Of a DNA stretch of 64,000 nucleotides, positions 23,197 through 32,259 are shown piece by piece (position 1 is the stretch's first letter; the number at the start of each line of letters is the position of its first letter). The DNA lies in assembly GCA_017893485.1 (NCBI GenBank), contig JACEHZ010000597.1, positions 372,001 through 436,000 on the forward strand. The letters are read 5' to 3'. This stretch comes from Hemerocallis citrina. Taxonomy: Eukaryota; Streptophyta; Magnoliopsida; Asparagales; Asphodelaceae. Below the pieces are notes generated by a model. That model saw only the letters and a program-made list of their open reading frames with translations, was not told the origin of the DNA and did no database searches. The position numbers and the translations under genes are program-made.

Positions 23197-24181
23197 GACA
23201 GTAAAACAAACTTATTAATAAAATCAAAAAATGATCACATTACCTCGTAAACTTTCCTTCATCTCTTGGCCTTCTGAAATCCAAACTTCAACCATCACCC
23301 CTGAAAACCCACTCTCTAGATCTGGTAACTAGGAAATCAAGGAAATTGGACGAAACAATGAATTAGATTGAAATCAAGAACAACAAATTAGACAACACCT
23401 GCAATAATCTGCAGGTGAACAATGTTTTAAGCAACCTTGGGTTGTTTGCTTCAATCTGCAGTGCATATGACCAATAAAAACCAACAGAAATAGCATTATA
23501 GTACTGACTATTTATATGAGGAGAAGCGGATGGTCAGGTTGGAAGATTTTTTTTTACCAAAGAGTGAAGCAAAAAATTAGTTGTATAAAGAAACATGAAT
23601 TTTAAGTAAACATGCCTTCAATAAGTTAATGCACTAAGACTAAAATGAAATGCTTAAGAGCCTAAGATCATGATATAAATGTTGGCATCACGTTCAGTAA
23701 CATATCTGCTAAGAATATGAGTAGAGAAAATTCCACACGTAAATTTTACTGCAACTAGCAATAAAGTTATCTCCAGTTTTGCATGTGAGCACTTCATATG
23801 TGGGTATATTTTTGCCTCTCTCTGTCTGTCCAAATTTAATGCAGTAAACTAGTTTTCCACAGCATTTCTCCAGGTGCAGGGAGAGCTCATTAAAGTAATT
23901 ATAGAAAGCATATCTACTAAGAGCAAATTACAGTAATGGCATTTGAATAAGCTGGCTAGCAAATTATCTACTACACATGATTAATCCCAGGAAGGCTGGG
24001 AGAACAACCCACTGGGAAAGCATATCTACTAAAGACCCTTACCTTGAACAATGTAAGTTCTACGATGAAGGCCCAAAATAAGTTACTAAATTGTACCCAT
24101 TTTACAAGTTAAGTATTTTCCAACCTATTTTAAAGTTATTTCTCAACTTATTATATCATTATATGTTGGTTTCATCCCTTT

Positions 24182-24490
24182 CAGGCCCGGTCCACAATGG
24201 ATGCAGGCCCCCAAAATCATTAAAAAAAAGGCGGCCCCCATTTTCAGAAAAGAAAAAAAAATTATATTAGCTTCAGGCCCCTAAAATTCATGAATTGTTT
24301 TATTTTTTTTCATGATTTTATATTAGCTTCAGGCCCCTAAAAAAATTTATATTAGCTTCAGGCCCCTAAATCCATGATTTCTCAGGTATACTTTTTTTTT
24401 CACTAATACATGGATCGTTTTTTTTGGTTATATGTGGGGCCCCTTTTTGAGAGTTTGCTTCAGGCCCCTAAAATCCTAGGGCCGGCCCTG
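24182..24490. mobile_element. hAT MITE, 309 bp, with empty site in copy 1
   Basis: Ends are CAGGCCCGGTCC (24182) and GGGCCGGCCCTG (to 24490), flanked by the 8-bp duplication ATCCCTTT (24174-24181, 24491-24498). Copy 1 of the tandem duplication has a single ATCCCTTT at this point near 21650, so that is the empty site. The ends match those of the hAT at 12653, marking it as a non-autonomous relative. The motif GCTTCAGGCCCCTAAA occurs four times inside. Confidence 0.9.
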
Positions 24491-25373
24491 ATCCCTTTCT
24501 ACTCCAATTGGCACAAGGGACTTTATACAATCAAGACATAGCGACATGGCGAGTGTTCATTATGGAAGTTCTTCTGCTTATTTACTACATGATGGAAGCA
24601 AATAGGGTAAACAAAGGTAAGGGTCTTACCCTTGCCCTACCACAGTTACTGAAATTTTCATTATTATCCTAACACTAACAGATGGTTTAGAAATCATTAC
24701 CGTAACATAATGCTATCTAGTTAAATACTGCAAAAGCTAAAAAATGCATGCAATGAACAGAATAAAGCAAGTATTAAATATACCTCAATTCTAGAACTTC
24801 ACTCTCTTCTCCGACCCCAAGCGGTTCTTTTTTTTTTTGACTATCCCCATGCATTTCCTTTGTATGAATCTTCGCATAAGCCCTAAAGTTAAAATCCAAG
24901 TCAGAACAACAAAGACTTATAACAACAATTTGAGCTAAGGTGGAAGAGTCTTTACCATTTCATGGTTTGATTTTATGTGACTCTTCAATCTGAATATGGA
25001 TGTATCTTTTGCTACAATTAGTGTGAATGCTCAATGCTCCACTCAATGAGTTTTCTCATATTCGGGTGACCTTGGCAATGCTCCTCTGAATACAAGCCCT
25101 TAAGTTAAAACCCAAGTTAGAACACAACAAAATGAATTAAAAATCCAATTTTGGAAAAAGTATAGTCATTCCTGAATCAAAATAGTGTAGAAGCGTGTTA
25201 GTAGTATAAATTTTTCTTTAAATTTCTGGAAATCTGGCAGGTTAAATTGATATAATATATCGGCAGCAAATTTGAAATTTGTAAGCCAAAACTTTGTTCA
25301 TATTTCACAAACTATTTTCCAAAGGAATTGGGTGTGTAACTACTGGATTGCCATGGTCCAACCTTGTAAACTG

Positions 25374-27416
25374 AAGCACTCTCTCTCTCTAATTCACTCT
25401 CTCGTAGCCTATTTTTGATTCCCTAAACTTTAAGCTCCTCCTTCGGTCTCCCTATTCACAACCTAGAAAACTATTGTACTCGACTGGTAAATCCTCTTAT
25501 CCTCTCCATTTTATTACCTCTAATTTCTCTATCTATATGTTTCATCATAATATTAAATTACCAACTCATATGTATATCAAGTGTTCGATAACATTCCTCA
25601 TTAACCATAACGCCTACTTTGCTTTGGTTGTTTCTCGTACATACATTTAAATATGTTACATAGTTTAATCACCCTTGATATGTTTGTTTAATTGTTACCC
25701 TTCAGAAGTTTATTTGGACACCTAACTAAAATGAAAAGTTTGATTAATTGCATGGTTCTATAATTGCTAGATACCATGGTAAACAAGTAGAATGTGTTAA
25801 TGCTTATGATACATGAAAATATGATTGTTGATAGTCATTATGAACTCTTTATGAGTATTTTATAAAATCTAGTCTTGTTGCATTTACTTCCCTTTCCATG
25901 TGGTTACTACCTACTTCAAATTATATGCAAATTAAGAGGCAGGAAGCAATTTGTCCAAAAGGCAGTTTGCTGAATTGAATCTCAGTGAACATAGAACCAA
26001 GTTTTCACTTAAACAAAAAAATTGATTAATGAAATAAACTAATACGACTGAATAGATACGAGGATTCCCTCCCTCTCCTGCCTTAATCTAACCTCCCTTA
26101 CTATCCTTCGCTACCTTAACTTTGTATCCAAGGACATATAGAAGATGTGTTATATTCTGAGCCAAACAAGATTTACCGATCTAGAACTCAATTTACTTTT
26201 CAGGCACACCATCCAAAGACTTTGCTTATGCATGAATGCTAATGCTAGTAAAACAACAGACAAACGCAAATTTATGAGCAAGAGATGTACATCAATCCAC
26301 TTAATAAGACAAGCACGGTGAAGCAGTCCCTTTCTGCATGCCTAAATAATGGAAACAGGTCCTCTCCATTACAATCTACAACAGATCAGATAAAATAGTA
26401 ATTAAATAATTACTAGCAACCCTGATATTTTCGTCAAATCGTACCCAAAGTAAAAGGCAAAACAAGTAAAATCATGTTTGTATCCGATGAAAAAGGCAAA
26501 ATCAGTATATGCTTCCAGATGCCACTTATCATCACATTGCAGGACTGATGTTCTGGGGCCAATTGCAGAACCACCAATACACCTCAGCAGCAAAGCATCT
26601 GTGACCAATCGCAGGAACCAAACGAAGTCAACCCAACTTTGTGATTTGATCGATGAGTACATACAGACTAAAGACAGTTGCCTGTAAATGTGATGTGAAA
26701 GTAACATCCTGAAAATAAAATTTTCATAATGAAGTTGTAGGATAGTAAGTTAAATAATAAGTACATTTAAGATGCTCAAACTATTCGATTAAATACTGTA
26801 CTTGAATCCTTTCTGCATTCAACGATTGGTTCAAGTTTCTTTTTCCCAAAAGTTATCAACACATATTATTTGATCGAACAAAGGATGCCTAGAGCTATGC
26901 CACTCTTTTGTTTAGTGTATGAAGTCCTATTAATAAAAGCAGCACGTATGAAATATTAGAAATGTAACTGAGAAGTGTCGAAGAAATGTTGTTGCTGGAC
27001 CAATGACACCAAAGATCTGAGTTCTCATCTGGAATTTCATCACTATTCTCTCGTTCAATTCAGTGAATCAAATCAGGCATGATGGTTAGCCGGGACAAAA
27101 GTAAATGTATATTTAACTAATGGGAAGGTTGGTTATCACACCTTTAAATGGAGCCAAGTGCTCTCAGTTTGTGTATGTGAAAAGTGAACTGAAAAGAGAG
27201 TACGTGAGAATAGTGGTGTTGTAACACCAAGAGAGCACGTGAATGTGCTTTGAGTTGTTGTGAGTCTGTGAGATAATATTGTGAGTGTTTGGGTGATTTT
27301 CATTCATTAAATTTGATACAAGTCCTGATTATAAAAGTATAAAGTACATTTGCAATCAAGTCCCTGCCTATTTTACTTTTAGTGCTATCATGCTTTGGCA
27401 TGGACCAGTTGAGGCC
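25374..27416. other. Spacer with a third copy of the 8.5/19-kb block
   Basis: From about 26200 to 26560 it carries the third diverged copy of the block seen at 8400 and 18900. The minus-strand exon-like piece here has lost its donor (GGATAC instead of GGTAAA). The rest has no recognisable gene. Confidence 0.5.
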
Positions 27417-27419
27417 TAA

Positions 27420-27918
27420 CAGCATCCCCAGTCGTATGTGGCAAAAATGGCAAAATGGAAAAATAGAATTTGGCAATTTTCGCTGTTTGCTGCAGTCGTT
27501 AAATGCAAAATATAGCAATTCTGCAAACAAAATTATACGGACGAAACATGTTCGTCGAATTTTTTTTATTAAAAGTAATTTTTTGGGTTGGACAAAATAC
27601 AACACACATCTCAAAGCTAATCCCACCACTCATCTCCTCCACCCAAAAAACCATACACAAGCCCATCTCCAACTTGCTTGGACCACGCATTTTTTTCTTT
27701 TCCGGAGATTTTTATTATAAAAAAGAAATTTCATCGGAAGAATCTTGTTTCATCCGTTGGTTTGTAAAAATAATAAAATAATATGGCAATTGCCAAATAC
27801 TTTTCTCAAATATAGCAATGCACTGTTCCAAAAATGAGGAAAAAATGGCAAAATAGCCAATGACTGCAACAACTTTTTTGCCAAAAAATGGCAAAAAAGC
27901 AAACGACTGTGGATGCTC
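27420..27918. mobile_element. MITE with TAA target duplication, 499 bp
   Basis: Left end CAGCATCCCCAGTCGT and right end ACGACTGTGGATGCTC are inverted with two mismatches in 16. TAA flanks both sides (27417-27419, 27919-27921). Subterminal TGGCAAAAATGGCAAAAT motifs are repeated in both arms. A 3-bp TAA duplication suggests PIF/Harbinger-type mobilisation (inference). Confidence 0.75.
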
Positions 27919-28120
27919 TAATGTGTTTCACACTATTACTGGCATTGGCATTTTGTCAAACACCCACAGTGCACACGTGCACTCAATACTGGCTGAGGCG
28001 TGGCTGGCAAAAAAGCAAACGACTGTGGATGCTCTAATGTGTTTCACACTATTACTGGCATTGGCATTTTGTCAAACACCCACAGTGCACACGTGCACTC
28101 AATACTGACTGAGGCGTGGC
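27891..28120. repeat. 115-bp tandem duplication spanning a MITE end
   Basis: The segment starting GGCAAAAAAGCAAACGACTG at 27891 is repeated at 28006 with about one difference. The unit contains the last 28 bp of the MITE plus its flank, so duplication followed the MITE insertion. Confidence 0.9.
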
Positions 28121-28170
28121 TGGCATCCTCAGTAGCATTGAAGGCTGAGCATATAAAGACATCATTACAA

Positions 28171-28183
28171 CCCCCCCCCCCCC
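28171..28183. repeat. Poly-C run
   Basis: Thirteen consecutive C. Confidence 0.95.
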
Positions 28184-28499
28184 TTTTCCATATGTTCTGC
28201 ATCAGATTAGTTCCCATTCAAACAGGTCATTGTTTCCATTTGTTCCCAACCATTACTAGCTACTTAGCTATATGACTAACCACTTTTAAGTAGTGGAATT
28301 ACAGCCTAATTATAAAAAACACTCGGTCAGCACTGTAAACAATTATTCATATAAGATAATACACATTACATATTCCATAAGATACCATCTCTGCTATATT
28401 CCTCTTGACTATCAGTTTCGTAGTACATGACTCTCACGCTAAAGGCATCGCACTTCAATATACAGATGCAAACTTCTTTGACATGTGTGTGTATATATA

Positions 28500-28810
28500 T
28501 ATATATACGGGAGTGATCTTCTAAGATCTGATCTTATTCTTATTATGAGATCCAATACTCATAGCCATCAGATATGGACCTCTCAAATCAGTCCACTTAG
28601 GTTCATAAGCAGAAGAAAACAAAACAGGTTTTATTAGTAGACAGATCAACTGCCGATGGGGAAAACCCCTTCCTTCTACTTCTCAATCTGATCTTTCTCT
28701 CTCTCAGATCACCACCCCGTCTCCGCAACCATCACCATCGTCATCGTCATCTCCTCTACCTTCATCACCACCACCATCTCCGCCGCCACCGCCATGCTCA
28801 ATAAATTGTA
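28500..28810. mobile_element. MITE-like element, copy 2
   Basis: Matches the element at 17590-17995 in order: GAGATCCAATACTCATAGCC-like end, ATCAGATATGGACC, the TTAGTAGAC segment and the CACCACCATCTCC-rich centre. It is cut at about 28810 by unrelated sequence, so its right end is missing. Confidence 0.5.
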
Positions 28811-29044
28811 CTCCCACCATTTCAAAATATAAGTCATTCTAGCCTCTTTTTTTTTCATAATATAGGTCACTTTAGGTTTCAAGGAAATGTCATGTTATTT
28901 CTTAGTACTCCATGAATTAATTTTCTAAAAAATTTAACAAATCCGTGCATCACCCGTGCATAATTAATATAAAGGAGGTCTTAGGTTCGAGACTAGTCTA
29001 CGGCAGACTTTTGTACTTTGAAAAAAAAATTATGAATTTTTTTT

Positions 29045-29078
29045 TATTAAAACGTGCATCGCGTGTGCAAATTACTAG
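29045..29078 (+). mobile_element. Helitron 3' end
   Basis: A hairpin near-match (CGTGCATCGCGTG) is followed by TGCAAATTACTAG and then T, the layout of a Helitron 3' end (hairpin, CTAG, insertion before T). A matching 5' TC end upstream was not identified with confidence. Confidence 0.55.
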
Positions 29079-29118
29079 TGTGTGTGTGTGTGTGTTTATA
29101 TATATATATATATATAGG

Positions 29119-29352
29119 AAAATGCTCAGTTGAAAACGTAAATGTTGTGAAAACCCGTAAAAACAACTTAGGCCATTGTTGGAAACAACGACCTAGGTTA
29201 TAATGTCTGTGAAAACGTGGAAAACCACCTAGGCCGTTGTTGGAAACAACAGCCTAGGTTATAATGCATTATAACCTAGGCCGTTGTTTCCAACAACGGC
29301 CTAGGTGGTTTTCCACGTTTTTACAGACATTTGCATTTTCAATGGAGCATTT
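29119..29352. mobile_element. Foldback element with 65-bp perfect-centre palindrome
   Basis: 29202-29266 and 29267-29331 are inverted copies with two mismatches in 65, meeting at ATAATGC/ATTAT with no loop. The outer ends AAAATGCTC (29120) and GGAGCATTT (29344) are also inverted. A third partial arm copy occurs at 29141-29200. The whole sits between a (TA)n and a (CA)n tract. Confidence 0.85.

Positions 29353-29438
<86 letters not shown>
29353..29438. repeat. Compound (CA)n(TA)n(GA)n microsatellite
   Basis: Three dinucleotide tracts follow one another without spacers. Confidence 0.95.
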
Positions 29439-29681
29439 TTCGTGCATGAATATGGTTTCACACATATTCATGCATTTTCTGAAAAGAGACTGCCATTTGA
29501 CTCCAAAATAGGCACTGTCATTCAATGGAAAAGAGAAAACTCAGATAACTATTTAGATTTCAAATCCTAATAATGCAGGCAGACAGGTGTTGTATCCACT
29601 GACCAAATCAAACTTGCAAAAAGTAAAGACCTAAATATATGTTAATGACAGACAACTAAATTTACAGCAAAGAAAATAGGA

Positions 29682-30688
29682 ATTATTTTACCAAAATGAC
29701 CCACCTTTTCAAAGTATTTACCAAACTGACCCACTTTCGAAAGTATTTACCAAAATGACCCACTCGCTATCCGGATAGCGAGTGTGGTGTAAATAACATC
29801 GTTGTTTGAGATATCGAGTGTATGTTGAGGTGTTAAAACGTGAAGAAAATTATAAAGTTTAGACTCGCTATCTCAGATAGTGAGTCTACTGAAAAAAACA
29901 TCGCTCTCTCAGATAGCGAGTGTTTGTTGAGGTGTTCTTCTCCACCACTTGGAAAAAAACTTGAAGAAAAATACCAAGTTTAGACTCGGTATCTCAGATA
30001 GCGAGTGTATTTATACCACACTTGCTAACTGAGATAGCGAGTGTTGATTGGGGAGTTTTTAATGACTCGCACGCTATTTCGTTATTTCTCCACTTCTCTC
30101 TTTCCACTCTCTCTCCCAACTCTGAAATAAACTCAAAATCCTAGCCTCCCAAATTCGTTATTTTACCAATTAAATCCGTCCAAAATCTATTGAAATCCAC
30201 GTCATCACTCACAACGCTCTCTACTCCCACACTCAAACCCTAAACCCATCATCCAAGATCCATTCTATATTAACTCTACCTGAAATGCATACAACAACAC
30301 TCGCTATCTGAGATAGCGAGCTATCTGAGATAGCGATATAGCAAGTCTAGTTCAACTGAACTTGCTATCTCGGATAGCGAGTGTCGGTCTACACATTTGC
30401 ACGTTTAAATTTTTTCTAAAAAATAAGTACACTACACTCGCTATTTGAGATAGCGAGGTCAGTTGAACTAGAATCACTATCTGAGATAGCAATATCAGTT
30501 GGACTAGACTCGATATCTGCAATAGCGAGAGTAGTTATATACATTTCAAATAAAAATTGCATATTCAAAATTTCTATGAAAAATGAGTACAACTGAACTC
30601 GCTAGACTAGGTCAATTTGGTGAATAGTTTCGAAAGTGAGTCATTTTGATAAATACTTTCCAAAGGTGGGTCATTTTGGTAAAATAAT
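29682..30688. mobile_element. 1.0-kb TIR element rich in CTCGCTATCT/AGATAGCGAG palindromes
   Basis: Terminal inverted repeats of about 70 bp begin ATTATTTTACCAAAATGACC on both ends (29682 rightward, 30688 leftward). The inside holds about ten variants of the palindrome CTCGCTATCTGAGATAGCGAG spread through the element. A central stretch (about 30040-30300) looks like a pyrimidine-rich transcript leader. The related sequence at 18480-18740 lacks the element, which shows the insertion. A clean target duplication was not resolved; the long TIRs suggest a Mutator-like MITE (inference). Confidence 0.75.
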
Positions 30689-30782
30689 CCAAGGTAGGTA
30701 CTTTCAAGGTTATTCACCTATAACGAGCAAAATAGGGCCTACCTAACAGATTCTCCATACACAGTTCTACTTTTATCAACAA

Positions 30783-30947
30783 CTAGTAGCTTACACGTGC
30801 ATCGCACGTCTTAACAAATATAGTTTTTTTTTAAATAAAAATTTAGACGTAGATTTGATCCAAAACCTCATTTGTATGCACGTGCGTTGCACGAATTGGT
30901 AGATGGACAAATTACACTAAGGCATCCTCCCATTATAGTAGTAGAGA
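30783..30947 (-). mobile_element. 165-bp Helitron with paralogous empty site
   Basis: On the minus strand it begins TCTCTACTACTATAATGGG (30947) and ends in a hairpin GACGTGCGATGCACGT followed by GTAAGCTACTAG (30783). It is inserted between A and T. The related block at 18690-18715 reads straight through (ATCAACAATTATGAGAG), giving the exact empty site A/T. No coding capacity. Confidence 0.85.
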
Positions 30948-30987
30948 TTATGAGAGAGGGAGAGAGGGAGAGAGGGAAAGATCTTAC

Positions 30988-31036
30988 CCTTTATGCCGAC
31001 CAACAGAAGCACGGCAACGCCACAACCCCATCCACT
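30988..31036 (-). other. Exon-like segment with good splice signals
   Basis: On the minus strand, an acceptor TTGTTATTAATGCGCAG precedes 49 bp ending AAAGG/GTAAGATC. One frame is open throughout (SGWGCGVAVLLLVGIKG) but no frame is proven. It could be the second exon of the transcript proposed to start at 31.8 kb, and it is the position-equivalent of the exon-like module at 18726-18780. Confidence 0.35.
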
Positions 31037-31287
31037 CTGCGCATTAATAACAACCCAATTATTAGGTGAATTTTCAGTTTTTGCACAAAATTACAAAAGA
31101 TCTATATGTTTATGGACAAATTTACATATACCTCCTTCCCATGTCAACTCTTGCATCAACAAAGACGATCCAGTTCCGCTGCCTCAAACCTACCTACCCA
31201 TCCGCCTCTTCTTTTTATCTGCACATACCTGAAATCAAAACCAAAAAAATTGCTTCAAAATCCGTGCTCGCTTTTTTTTGTTAAAAG

Positions 31288-31328
31288 AAGAAAGAATAAA
31301 AAATAAAAAATAAAAAATAAAAAATAAA
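31288..31328. repeat. AAAAAAT simple repeat
   Basis: Repeated AAAAAAT units, low complexity. Confidence 0.9.
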
Positions 31329-31402
31329 CGGGATCCTTTACCTTGAATTTGATGGCGATGAGAAGTCCTCCTTAGGGTTAAACCTGCCTTCTCCCAAACA
31401 TG

Positions 31403-31549
31403 TCAAAATAGTTCGAAATAGGTTGGAAACTGCGAAGAAAGAGGAGGATTAGGGTTCCCAAACTTAGGGTTTCGCATCGGAGTTGGAATCGTGGTTTCAC
31501 ATATTCGGCGGGGGGTCGCGGCTGCGGCATCGGCGGTGGCAGCGGCCAT
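31403..31549 (-). CDS. Possible first-exon ORF, unknown protein
   Basis: On the minus strand, ATG at 31549 sits in CCATGGCC, a strong plant start context, and opens a 48-codon frame (MAAATADAAAATPRRICE...) ending TGA at 31403. Upstream are a TATA box (31825-31818) and a leader with CTTAGGGTTTCGG, which suits a real promoter with a 5' leader of about 250 nt. A possible donor AAATTCAAG/GTAAAG lies further on at about 31341. The true start or splicing could differ. A longer frame (31845-31378) begins upstream of the TATA box, so I do not favour it. The protein is not recognised. Confidence 0.3.
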   Translation of the reverse strand: MAAATADAAAATPRRICETTIPTPMRNPKFGNPNPPLSSQFPTYFELF

Positions 31550-31817
31550 GGAGTGTTGATTGTTGGGAGAGAGACATGAAGGCTCGTGACGAGGAATTTT
31601 TTGCCGTACTTAACCACTTTTAAAAAATATTTACGATTGTGATCTAGTTTCGAAACTATTAACTCATGGGCCAGAGAAGAGAAGATTGGAGATTGGGATG
31701 AAATTAGGATTGGGTCGGGTTGAGGAATTTGAGAGGATTTCGAAACGCTGATGAAAAGTGATCGGGTTGTGGATTTTGAGAGGGCTTTTGTCCGAAACCC
31801 TAAGGAACAGTGCTCTG

Positions 31818-31825
31818 TATTTATA
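31818..31825 (-). promoter_or_regulatory. TATA box of candidate minus-strand promoter
   Basis: TATAAATA on the minus strand in TTATAAATACAGAGC, about 270 bp upstream of the ATG at 31549. Confidence 0.45.
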
Positions 31826-32077
31826 ATAGCGAATGCGGTTCCCAAACCGCGTGGGCCCCGCTGTCTAAACCGTGTCAGCTTAGATACTAAGCACGTGTAC
31901 TTAGCGTACGGATTAGGCTAATCAACACAAACAATAAGCCCAATAGTTACTTTACTAATTATCAATCTGAAGCCCAAAAAAGAAAAGGTTCTCCAGCCCA
32001 ATAAAAAGCCTAGGCAGTCCTCAATGTGCGTGTTGCCGAATCAAGGTTAAAACATACCCAAAAAAAAAAACCTCTAA

Positions 32078-32259
32078 TCTCTAATCTATAATATTATAAT
32101 TGAAATTTTGAAGTTGTTCGTTTATAAAATACCAACTTATGTGTATCGTATATAGATAACTAATATGAATGAGGTATCAAGTTCAAGGTCAAACTACGAT
32201 AAAGTTTATACTCATAAAAAAAAAAAATTAAGACATGCATCGCACGTGTAAATTACTAG
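32078..32259 (+). mobile_element. 182-bp Helitron-like element
   Basis: Starts TCTCTAATCTATAATATT after an A and ends GCATCGCACGTGTAAATTACTAG before a T (the first part of this end forms the hairpin). The 3' end is nearly the same as those at 29078 and 30783. No empty site is available in this window, so the 5' end is less certain. Confidence 0.6.

Larger units (their letters stand above)
22533..25373. repeat. 2.5-kb tandem duplication, copy 2
   Basis: Second copy of the duplication. It differs from copy 1 by a 309-bp hAT MITE at 24182-24490, a longer (TG)n tract at about 23157-23194, small deletions and scattered substitutions. It ends at TTGTAAACTG, where copy 1 runs into copy 2. Confidence 0.9.

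Noticed and set aside
29305..29570. Two overlapping frames with His-Thr, Tyr-Ile and Arg-Glu runs
   Set aside because: They are translations of the compound microsatellite.
31378..31845. 155-residue minus-strand frame as the real protein of the 31-kb promoter
   Set aside because: Its first Met lies upstream of the apparent TATA box, and the better start context is the ATG at 31549 in another frame.
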